Shown: positions 42,856-50,139 of the stretch, piece by piece
Position numbering within the stretch: the stretch's first letter is position 1
Layout of the letters: the number at the start of each line of letters is the position of its first letter
NCBI RefSeq assembly: GCF_902364025.1
Contig: NZ_CABJCG010000005.1
Location: forward strand, 184,922-248,921
Direction of reading: 5' to 3'
DNA length: 64,000 bases
Source: Enterocloster lavalensis
GTDB lineage: Bacteria; Bacillota; Clostridia; Lachnospirales; Lachnospiraceae
Notes under the pieces: model-generated
What the model saw: only the letters and a program-made list of their open reading frames with translations
The model's database searches: none
What the model was told of the DNA's origin: nothing
Position numbers and translations under genes: made by a program

Positions 42856-44019
42856 ATGGAAATGAAAGAAATTGTGGCGTTAAACGAGCGGTTGCGGGAG
42901 CACATTCTCTCCCTGGCGAAGGCGGAGAGCTGGAAGCGCAACGACGAGCTGATCGCGGAGAGCATCGCCTCGTTTGAGGGGGAGCCGTACCTTGGCGGGA
43001 TTCAGAATGTCTACATTGTGGGCCATGGAACGTCCTTTGCTACGGCGTCCAACGCGGAATCCCTGATCGCCCATATCGCGAAGGTCTACGCCAGGGCGCT
43101 GCACGCGTACCAGCTCAGGGAGTACCCGGAAGAGTTTATCCTGGACCCCGATAAAACGCTGGTGATCGGCGTTACCTGCGGGGGAAATACGGTGAGCGTG
43201 AAGCTGGCGCTGAAGGCGGCCAGGGAAATGGGAGCCCACACCATGCTGATCTCCAACGACGGAAATGCTTCCTGCGCCGAGTTCGCGGACCTGCGGGTCA
43301 AGACCGACTGCAACGTGGAGCAGGCGGCGGATGTTCAGGCTTACAGCGTTTCCCATCTGTTCCTGCTGGAGGCTGCCTACGAGGTGGCGGTGCTTCTGGC
43401 GAAAAAGAACGGGGCTGCGGATGAGAAGCAGGCGGCCGTTTGGAAGGAAAAATTTGAGGACGTCAGAGCTAAGATGGCCTGTCTGCCGGAACTGTTCGAT
43501 GAAATGGAAAAAATTGCCACCTGGTACAAGGGTACCGGAACCGAGAACATGGTGGTTCTGGGAACCGGCCCCAACATGGGCACCATGGTGGAGGGAGCGT
43601 TAAAGATTTGCGAGATGGCCTGGAAGTTCGGAGCCGGAGAGGAGCTGGAGGACTTCGCCCACGGACGTTTCCGCGAGATGGACGGCAAGATTCCGCTGTT
43701 CATCATCACCCCGGACGGAAAAACCAGGGAGAAGGTGCTGGATCTCCTGGCCGGATGCAACATTTCCGGGACGCCCACCGTGCTCTTTACCGGCAGCACC
43801 ACCCCGGCGGTGGAGAGGCTGGCCACCCACATCGTCCGCATGCCGGAGGTTGAGGACGAGTATCTGACCCCGTTCCTGTACGTGTTCCCGCTGTGGTTCT
43901 TCGGCTACCATGTGAGAAAGATGGAGAACGGCCTGGTGGGAGAAAAGCGGTTCGGACTCTTTGCAAAGGATATCGATTTTAAGGCGCACTTCAACGAAGC
44001 CGGGGAATGGATCGGCTGA
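42856..44019 (+). CDS. SIS-domain sugar isomerase/deaminase-like protein
   Basis: Protein of 387 residues from ATG 42856 (AAGGAGG upstream, overlapping the end of the ROK gene). Two SIS modules are visible: NVYIVGHGTSFATASNAESLIAHIAK with CGGNTVSVKLAL, and NMVVLGTGPNMGTMVEGALKICEMAWK with DFAHGRF. The layout resembles the isomerase half of GlmS and the AgaS/FrlB deglycase group. It probably aldose-ketose isomerises or deaminates an amino-sugar phosphate made by one of the ROK proteins. A catalytic glutaminase domain is absent. Confidence 0.87.
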   Translation: MEMKEIVALNERLREHILSLAKAESWKRNDELIAESIASFEGEPYLGGIQNVYIVGHGTSFATASNAESLIAHIAKVYARALHAYQLREYPEEFILDPDKTLVIGVTCGGNTVSVKLALKAAREMGAHTMLISNDGNASCAEFADLRVKTDCNVEQAADVQAYSVSHLFLLEAAYEVAVLLAKKNGAADEKQAAVWKEKFEDVRAKMACLPELFDEMEKIATWYKGTGTENMVVLGTGPNMGTMVEGALKICEMAWKFGAGEELEDFAHGRFREMDGKIPLFIITPDGKTREKVLDLLAGCNISGTPTVLFTGSTTPAVERLATHIVRMPEVEDEYLTPFLYVFPLWFFGYHVRKMENGLVGEKRFGLFAKDIDFKAHFNEAGEWIG

Positions 44020-44059
44020 CCCGGGTTCTTGAAAAAATAAAAGTGAAAAGGAGAAGTAT

Positions 44060-45424
44060 ATGAAAAAAGCATTGTGTTTTATCATGACGGCGGCATTATT
44101 GGCGGGCTCTTTAGTGGGATGCGGCGGCTCCGGCGGCGCTTCCTCCACCCCGACCCAGGCGGCGGGCGGCTCTGAGGCGGCGGGCGGCGGTTCCGGCGGC
44201 TCTTCCGGCGGCAGCGCTCAGGCGGCGGCGGGCAAGACCACGGCGGACGGCAAGTACGACCTGGTATTCTGGGTGTACTCCGACGCGGTATTAAACGACC
44301 AGGGCAAGCTCTTTGACCAGTGGGTTAAGGAATACTGCGAGGAAAATGAAAATGTAAACTCCATCACCCTGATCGGCAAAAACGACTCCGATCTTCTGAC
44401 CAGCCTGATGGCAGGCGTGGGCCTTCCGGACATGTTCTTCGCCAGCGCCCGCGATATGGTGCAGTACAAGGGCGCCATCGACCTTTTGGACCTGTCCTCC
44501 ATCTACGCTGAGCCGGAGTACAAGGATGGCTTCTACCCCGCGGCCATCGACGCCATCTCCGAGGACGGCGCGATGTGGGCGGTTCCGTTTATGAGCTATG
44601 TTCCGATCATTTTCCGCAACACGGACGTGATGACCAAGGCCGGAATCGACTGGGAGAACGAGGATTTGACCTCCTGGGATAAGTTTTACGAGGAGTGCGA
44701 GAAGGTAAAGGCAGCCGGAATCGACGCCACCCATTCCTGGGCTCAGGGCGGCTACTACTGCCCGGGCGCAATCTTGGCCTGCGACGCTCAGAACATGACA
44801 GCCGGCGTTGAGAACGGCGAGACCACCTTAAAGGCTGATCAGCTGGTAAGAACCTTTGAAACCGTGAAAAAGCTGGAAGAATACTCCAACGGCATGTCCT
44901 ACGACGACGAGGCTGCGGCTGAGGCCTTCAAGGCCGGCGAGCTGGCGTTTATCGCGGCAGGCCCCTGGAACGAGCCGGACTACAAGAACGCAGGCGTAAA
45001 CTATGACATTCAGCTGATTCCTTCCTACGATGAGAACGGTTACACCGGCGGACTTCAGGGCTGGGACTTCATGTATGGCGTGAACACCGGGGACGAGGGC
45101 AGAAATGAAGCGATCCGCGGATGGCTGAAGAAGATGGGTTCCTTTGAAGTACAGCAGAAGTTTGCACAGGTAATCGGACGTTCCATGCTGCGTCAGGACG
45201 CGATGGACGCTCCCGAGACCCAGCAGACCGAGATGTTGACGATTCTGGCCAAGGGCCTGAAATGCGGCATGAACCAGATGGATTTCGGACACAGCAGCGT
45301 GTTCTGGACCAGCGCCATCGCCGATGTGGCTCCCTCCGTGGCTAATGGCAGCATCACACCGGAGCAGGCGGCCGAGCAGTTCATTGAGGGGATCAACGGA
45401 CTGTACGCCGAGGCGGGCGAGTAA
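44060..45424 (+). CDS. Sugar ABC transporter substrate-binding lipoprotein
   Basis: Protein of 454 residues with a lipoprotein signal (MKKALCFIMTAALLAGSLVGC, lipobox LVGC, Cys21) and a Gly/Ser/Ala-rich linker. The rest is an extracellular solute-binding family 1 fold (AGVGLPDMFFASARDMVQYK, FKAGELAFIAAGPWNEPDYK). It delivers the operon's sugar to the permeases encoded after it. The A+G-rich AAAAGGAG site precedes the ATG. Confidence 0.93.
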   Translation: MKKALCFIMTAALLAGSLVGCGGSGGASSTPTQAAGGSEAAGGGSGGSSGGSAQAAAGKTTADGKYDLVFWVYSDAVLNDQGKLFDQWVKEYCEENENVNSITLIGKNDSDLLTSLMAGVGLPDMFFASARDMVQYKGAIDLLDLSSIYAEPEYKDGFYPAAIDAISEDGAMWAVPFMSYVPIIFRNTDVMTKAGIDWENEDLTSWDKFYEECEKVKAAGIDATHSWAQGGYYCPGAILACDAQNMTAGVENGETTLKADQLVRTFETVKKLEEYSNGMSYDDEAAAEAFKAGELAFIAAGPWNEPDYKNAGVNYDIQLIPSYDENGYTGGLQGWDFMYGVNTGDEGRNEAIRGWLKKMGSFEVQQKFAQVIGRSMLRQDAMDAPETQQTEMLTILAKGLKCGMNQMDFGHSSVFWTSAIADVAPSVANGSITPEQAAEQFIEGINGLYAEAGE

Positions 45425-45459
45425 TTGCCGGACGATTAAAAAAGATATCAACAAGATTG

Positions 45460-45487
45460 GATGTGGCCGGATGATTCCGGCCACATC
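45460..45487 (+). other. Intercistronic stem-loop after binding-protein gene
   Basis: GATGTGGCCGGA / TCCGGCCACATC is a perfect 12-bp stem with a 4-base loop, 36 bp after the binding-protein stop and 24 bp before the permease start. There is no T-run. Same position as the hairpin in the other sugar operon at 12879-12915. Confidence 0.75.
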
Positions 45488-45510
45488 TGAAAGCGAAAGG
45501 GGTAAATGCT

Positions 45511-46467
45511 ATGAAGGTAAAAAAAGATCAGACCCCCAAGGCGTCACGCGGTTATAAATGGAAACGGTACTCACTGAACTATTTAGGCTTACTGCCCTTT
45601 TTCCTGCTGTTTGCAGTCTTTATCCTCTATCCGTTCTTCCAGGGCGTGTTTATGAGTTTTACCGACTGGTCCGTGTCCAGCAGGGGAAACGTGAACTTTG
45701 TCGGTCTTACGAATTACAAATTTGTCCTTTCCGGGAAAGGCACCACCTCCGTCCGGTTTTTAAAATCCGTTCGGAACCTTGCAATCTACGTTCCGATGAC
45801 CCTGGCCGTCGGATTGACCCTGTCCCTGAGCCTGGCGTTAATCACGCGCGCTTTGTCTAAAAAGCTCTTCGGCGTGTTTCGGGGAATTTATTTCGTTCCG
45901 TACGTGCTTCCGCTGTTCCTGTGCGCAGGTATCTGGCAGTGGTTCATGACCACCGGAACGGGACTTGTGTCCTCCGCCCTGGCCAATATCGGAATCGGCC
46001 GCGGAGTCACGTGGGACAGCACGGATATTTACGCCATTGTGTACGTGCTGTTTGTGGACGTCTGGAACTCGGTTGGTTTTAACTACGTTGTGATCAGCGC
46101 GGGCATGGCGGATATCTCGCCGGATATCTACGAGGCCGCGGAGATCGACGGGGCCAGCACCTTCCAGAAAATGAAAAGCATCACGATTCCGCTCCTGGAG
46201 CCGATCCTGTTCTTCGTCATCACCTACGGATTTATCAGCGCGCTTCAGGTTTACGATATTCCCTGGATCATTTCCAGCAGCAGCAACGTGAACAACGCAG
46301 GCGGCCCCGGACAGGTGATGTCCTTCCCGGTGATTGAGATGGTCCGAAATATCTATCTGGGCGGCAAATCCGGCCTGGGCCGGGCGTGCACCGAGGGCGT
46401 GATCCTGATGACGGCCATTCTGGCGGTAACCATTGTCCAGTTCAAGGCCAGACGGAAAAAAGTGTAA
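45511..46467 (+). CDS. Sugar ABC transporter permease (MalF type)
   Basis: Protein of 318 residues behind AAAGGGG. Six membrane segments (LGLLPFFLLFAVFILYPFFQ first) and an EAA loop (DIYEAAEIDGASTFQKMKSI). Forms the channel with the next gene's product; the ATPase must come from another locus. It lies 12 bp before the second permease. Confidence 0.93.
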   Translation: MKVKKDQTPKASRGYKWKRYSLNYLGLLPFFLLFAVFILYPFFQGVFMSFTDWSVSSRGNVNFVGLTNYKFVLSGKGTTSVRFLKSVRNLAIYVPMTLAVGLTLSLSLALITRALSKKLFGVFRGIYFVPYVLPLFLCAGIWQWFMTTGTGLVSSALANIGIGRGVTWDSTDIYAIVYVLFVDVWNSVGFNYVVISAGMADISPDIYEAAEIDGASTFQKMKSITIPLLEPILFFVITYGFISALQVYDIPWIISSSSNVNNAGGPGQVMSFPVIEMVRNIYLGGKSGLGRACTEGVILMTAILAVTIVQFKARRKKV

Positions 46468-46479
46468 GGAGGGGAAGAG

Positions 46480-47307
46480 ATGAGAGCTAATCGGACGCTT
46501 GAAAAATGTATTCTGCTACTGCTTGCCTCGGTCTGGGCCCTGGTATGCCTGTTCCCCATCTGGGTGTTGTTCAGCGGCACGTTTTCCCTGGACTCCAGCA
46601 ACCTGACGCGGACGTTTTTCCCCAATTCGCTGAGCAACGGTATTTTGAAATGCCGGGAGGCCCTGGTGACCATCGATATCGCCACCGCCACCATCCACAC
46701 CTTCCTCTACACCGGAATCACCGTGGTGGGAATCCTGCTCATCAGCTCCCTGGCTGCCTATGAGTTTACCTTCTATGAGTTTCCCATGAAGAAGGTGCTG
46801 TTCGGCCTGCTGATGGTCAGCATGATGCTGCCCCAGGTGCTTTACATTATCCCGCTGTACCGCATGGTGTTCAGCATGAAATTAGCTGATACCTTTGCCG
46901 GAATTTCCATGCCCATGATGGTGTCGGCCCTGTCCGTTTTCATCATGATGCAGTTTCTGGAAGATCTGCCCGCCTCCTTTATCGAGTCCGCGCGGATCGA
47001 CGGCGCGGGGCATTTCCAGATTTATAGACGGATCGTGCTGCCGCTTATGCGCAACGGCATCCTGACCACCGTGGTGCTGATGTTCATGAAGATTTGGGGA
47101 CAGTACCTGTGGCCGGCCCTGGTGACGGGTCAGAAGATCAAGCCCATCAGCGTGACCGTGGCCAACCTGCTGAATCCCAATTTCTGGGTGGACCCCCGGG
47201 TGAAGATCGCGGCGATGTTGATTGCAATGATCCCGCCCCTTTTGATCTACCTGATTTTCCAGCGTTATGTGATCGAGGGCATTACCATGTCGGGCGTCAA
47301 GGGCTGA
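46480..47307 (+). CDS. Sugar ABC transporter permease (MalG type)
   Basis: Protein of 275 residues, preceded by AAGGAGGGG. Six membrane segments and the EAA loop SFIESARIDGAGHFQIYRRI. The N-terminal FSGTFSLDSSN segment after helix 1 is usual for MalG-like subunits. Second channel component of the amino-sugar importer. Confidence 0.93.
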   Translation: MRANRTLEKCILLLLASVWALVCLFPIWVLFSGTFSLDSSNLTRTFFPNSLSNGILKCREALVTIDIATATIHTFLYTGITVVGILLISSLAAYEFTFYEFPMKKVLFGLLMVSMMLPQVLYIIPLYRMVFSMKLADTFAGISMPMMVSALSVFIMMQFLEDLPASFIESARIDGAGHFQIYRRIVLPLMRNGILTTVVLMFMKIWGQYLWPALVTGQKIKPISVTVANLLNPNFWVDPRVKIAAMLIAMIPPLLIYLIFQRYVIEGITMSGVKG

Positions 47308-47338
47308 CGGCAATTTAAAATGACAGAAGGAGACGAAA

Positions 47339-48247
47339 ATGAACGAATATGTGATATCGAGGGAAGAACTGAGAAAATGGTGTTCCGTCCCGGTGGATGA
47401 GCTGGGGACGCACCCGGACCGGAAGATGGAGCTGATGATGGGCGAGGATAAGACCGCTCTTCTGGAAGAAATCGGAGATATGATCACCGACGAGGTGATC
47501 GCAAATAACGCGGCAGGCAAGAATACCGTGTGGATTCTGCCGGGCGGAATCGGAAAGGTTTACGACGTGTTCATCCGCAGAGTCAACGAGGAGCGGATCA
47601 GCTTAAAAAATCTGTATGTGTTCCACGTGGACCAGTGGCTGGACTGGGAGTACCGTTTATTCCCCACCACCAACCTGCGCTTCAGCATGAAGGGTAAAAT
47701 GCTTCAGTCCTTCTACGCCAAGATTGACCCGGAGTTAAATGTCCCTGAGGACCAGAGGTATTTCCCCGATCCCGCGGACCCGGACCTGATCGACAACAAG
47801 ATCGAGGAGCTGGGCGGCGTGGACACGATTCTGGGCGGCGTCGGCTGCAAGGGACTGATCGGATGGAACGAGCGCCCCATTTCCAATGTGCACCACATCA
47901 CGCTGGAGCAGTACGCCAATTCCAAGACACGGGCGGTTCATATGACGGATGAGACCATTATCGCCTACGCGGAGCGGGAGTTCGGCGGCTGCTACGAGGC
48001 TCTGCCGCCCAACGGCATCACCATCGGCATGAAGTCCATGCTGACTGCCAAACGGGCCATTTTCATCGTCATGACCGGTTCCTGGAAGGAGACGGTGGTG
48101 CGCGTGGCCATGTTCAGCGAGCCCACGGTGGAGTATCCCGTGACGCTGTTCCCCAAGTACGTGCCCCAGTGCATCATGTGCTGCGACCGCAAGACCGCGG
48201 ACCACGTGATCTCCCGGGAGTACCAGGACGCGCCCATTCTCAGATAA
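47339..48247 (+). CDS. NagB/RpiA-superfamily protein, glucosamine-6-phosphate isomerase-like, catalytic residues altered
   Basis: Protein of 302 residues behind AGAAGGAG. It aligns with NagB: the phosphate-binding start (TVWILPGGIGKVYDVFI), the strand with the base aspartate (LYVFHVDQW, D98, like E. coli D72), and the active-site loop. In NagB that loop reads GxGxDGHIAFNEP. Here it is GVGCKGLIGWNERP, so the aspartate equivalent to E. coli D141 is K171 and the ring-opening histidine H143 is L173, while the glutamate (E178) remains. It is also about 35 residues longer than NagB. A deaminase is therefore unlikely by the standard mechanism; a different isomerase or a regulatory role is possible. 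Confidence 0.82.
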   Translation: MNEYVISREELRKWCSVPVDELGTHPDRKMELMMGEDKTALLEEIGDMITDEVIANNAAGKNTVWILPGGIGKVYDVFIRRVNEERISLKNLYVFHVDQWLDWEYRLFPTTNLRFSMKGKMLQSFYAKIDPELNVPEDQRYFPDPADPDLIDNKIEELGGVDTILGGVGCKGLIGWNERPISNVHHITLEQYANSKTRAVHMTDETIIAYAEREFGGCYEALPPNGITIGMKSMLTAKRAIFIVMTGSWKETVVRVAMFSEPTVEYPVTLFPKYVPQCIMCCDRKTADHVISREYQDAPILR

Positions 48248-48271
48248 GAACAGGAAAGGAACTGGAATAAC

Positions 48272-49213
48272 ATGGACAGAAATCCACAGGTAATTGTGGC
48301 CTATTCCCACAATGTCTCCCAGGCCATCCGGGTGCACAAGCTGCCCAGGCCCGGCGAGACGATCCGCGCGCTCCAGGCCAGCGCCGGTATGGACGGCGCC
48401 AAGGGCACCAACACAGCGGTAGCCTGCTCCCGGGTGGGGGCCCGGGTAGCCATGGTGGCCCACGTCAAGGGCGGCGACTGGTATTACAAGGGCCAGCAGG
48501 TGTTAAAAGAGGCGCAGATCGACGATACATATGTGATTTTGGGGGAAGGTATTAAAGATACCAGCGGCGTGGTGCTCATCGACGACGAGGGCAACAATAT
48601 GATCGTGCTGGGGGCCCACAACGAGCAGGCTATCCCGGACGAGGAGATCGACGAGGCGCTGACCGCCATGAAGGACGCTCAGTATTGCGTGACCGGATAT
48701 GAGATCAACGAGAAGAGCGTGCGGCACATTCTGCGAAAGGCCAGGGAGCTGGGCATCAAGACCGTGGTGAATCCCTCGCCCATCCCGGATTTTGTGCCGG
48801 ATTACTGGGGGGATATCAGCCTCCTGATCCTCAACGAGGTGGAGATCGCCCGCATGCTGGAGCTGGCGGGCGTGGAGTTCGAGGAAGGAAACTGGGAGGA
48901 CAGCGCCAGGAAGCTGCGCAAAGCCTACGGAGTCGGGGACATCGTGGTGACTCTGGGCGAGAAGGGATTCTTCTGCCTGGAAGGGGAGGAAACCCACTTC
49001 GCGCCGGGAATCCGCGTGAAAGCCACGGATACCACCGGGGCCGGGGACGGCTACATGGGCGCAATGACGGCCAGACTGGCCATGGGCGACAGCCTGTTCG
49101 AGGCCTGCAAGTACGCCAACCAATACTGCTCCATCACCGTGCAGCGGGACGGCACCATCAGCAGCTATCCCACGGCGGAGGAGGCGGAGGAAATCTTCGC
49201 GCAGAGGGACTGA
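48272..49213 (+). CDS. PfkB-family carbohydrate kinase
   Basis: Protein of 313 residues, with AGGAAAGGAA upstream. Ribokinase-type fold: substrate loop GMDGAKGTNTAVACSRVGA (ribokinases have GGKGANQA) and the catalytic/anion-hole signature DTTGAGDGYMGAM. It probably phosphorylates a keto sugar or an amino-sugar breakdown product as the last step of the operon. The two departures from the ribokinase consensus suggest a different sugar from ribose. The operon ends here at a terminator. Confidence 0.87.
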   Translation: MDRNPQVIVAYSHNVSQAIRVHKLPRPGETIRALQASAGMDGAKGTNTAVACSRVGARVAMVAHVKGGDWYYKGQQVLKEAQIDDTYVILGEGIKDTSGVVLIDDEGNNMIVLGAHNEQAIPDEEIDEALTAMKDAQYCVTGYEINEKSVRHILRKARELGIKTVVNPSPIPDFVPDYWGDISLLILNEVEIARMLELAGVEFEEGNWEDSARKLRKAYGVGDIVVTLGEKGFFCLEGEETHFAPGIRVKATDTTGAGDGYMGAMTARLAMGDSLFEACKYANQYCSITVQRDGTISSYPTAEEAEEIFAQRD

Positions 49214-49236
49214 AATATAAGTTGAAGATAGAAGAG

Positions 49237-49317
49237 AACGGAAGCCACAGCGGGGCGGCTGGTCGTTGGACGTTTGATGGTCCGGCGGTCGGACGAGGGG
49301 CTGTGGCTTCCGTTTTT
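49237..49317 (+). terminator. Long-loop terminator of the amino-sugar operon
   Basis: AACGGAAGCCACAGC pairs exactly with GCTGTGGCTTCCGTT, followed by TTTTGTTTG. The loop of about 50 bases is long for a terminator and may fold further. Confidence 0.8.
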
Positions 49318-49363
49318 GTTTGATTGTTATTTTTCAGTCTATTTGTTACATGATAGAAACTGG

Positions 49364-49633
49364 TTATTTATCCCCGTAATGTCCTTTACAGTGGACAATG
49401 TAGATACGGCCGCCTTCCATATGGTAGACTAAACGGTCTTTATCATTGATACGGCGGCTGTATTCACCCCGGAGATCGCCCAGCAAGGGTTCAGGTTTCC
49501 CGATTCCCTTCATGCAGCCGTTGCGCTCAATATCTTTAATCAGCTCATTGATTCGTTTTACCGTCTTTTTGTCCTGGGTTTGCCAATAGAGGTAATCCTC
49601 CCAGGCGTCGTCAGACCAGATTTTTTCACTCAT
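49364..49633 (-). CDS. YoeB/Txe-family mRNA-interferase toxin
   Basis: Protein of 89 residues from ATG 49633, which overlaps the antitoxin stop by 8 bases. Sequence follows YoeB along its length: IWSDDAWEDYLYWQTQDKK, KPEPLLGDLRGEYSRRI, KDRLVYHM, and the C-terminal CKGHY. The catalytic glutamate (KPEP), arginine pair and C-terminal histidine are retained. YoeB cleaves translated mRNA at the ribosomal A site. Overlap with the antitoxin ensures coupled production. Confidence 0.93.
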   Translation of the reverse strand: MSEKIWSDDAWEDYLYWQTQDKKTVKRINELIKDIERNGCMKGIGKPEPLLGDLRGEYSRRINDKDRLVYHMEGGRIYIVHCKGHYGDK

Positions 49634-49895
49634 CCGCAACCTCTATCAGTTCGTGTGCCGTGCCTTTTCCTGCCTGGAGTTCCTGGACAGATTTTTTAAC
49701 GTAAGCGATATTGGATTCTGAATAAAAGGGATCGGCCGCCTGCGTAATTTCAAACGGGATACGGTTTTCGCGTAAAACTGCTTTCACAAACAGATTGATA
49801 GCCGTGGAGGTATTTAAACCGACATTGGAGCAAAAAGCATCGAAGCTGGCTTTATCTTTTTCATCCACCCGTGCGGTTATGGTTGACAGTGCCAT
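49626..49895 (-). CDS. RelB/DinJ-family antitoxin
   Basis: Protein of 89 residues from ATG 49895 (AAAGGAG upstream). The ribbon-helix-helix N-terminus (LSTITARVDEKDKASFDAFCSNVGLNTSTAINLFV) is DinJ/RelB-like; the tail wraps the toxin. YoeB toxins are usually paired with a Phd-fold YefM antitoxin, so this is a mixed pair. The complex probably represses its own promoter. Confidence 0.92.
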   Translation of the reverse strand: MALSTITARVDEKDKASFDAFCSNVGLNTSTAINLFVKAVLRENRIPFEITQAADPFYSESNIAYVKKSVQELQAGKGTAHELIEVADE

Positions 49896-49929
49896 AAAAT
49901 CATCTCCTTTCCGTATGTTATTCACCTTT

Positions 49930-49958
49930 ATTATAACACTATAGTATGCTCATAGCAA
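49930..49958 (-). promoter_or_regulatory. Promoter/operator of the toxin-antitoxin pair
   Basis: Minus-strand -35 TTGCTA (49958-49953), a 17-base spacer and -10 TATAAT (49935-49930). The spacer contains the dyad TATGCTCATA (49945-49954), a likely site for the ribbon-helix-helix antitoxin. Confidence 0.65.
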
Positions 49959-50139
49959 GCTATTGTAATACGAGTATTGATAGTGAGCGGGGAACCGCAA
50001 GAAATCCTTTCATTCCCACCCCACCCGACAGGCGCAGACCTGTCATTTTTAATTGACAACGAATGAATGGAAAATTATCCGAAAAGGGGGGATAATAGGG
50101 ACAGAAAGAAGCGACGGCACACAGAAAGAAAGTGAAAGC

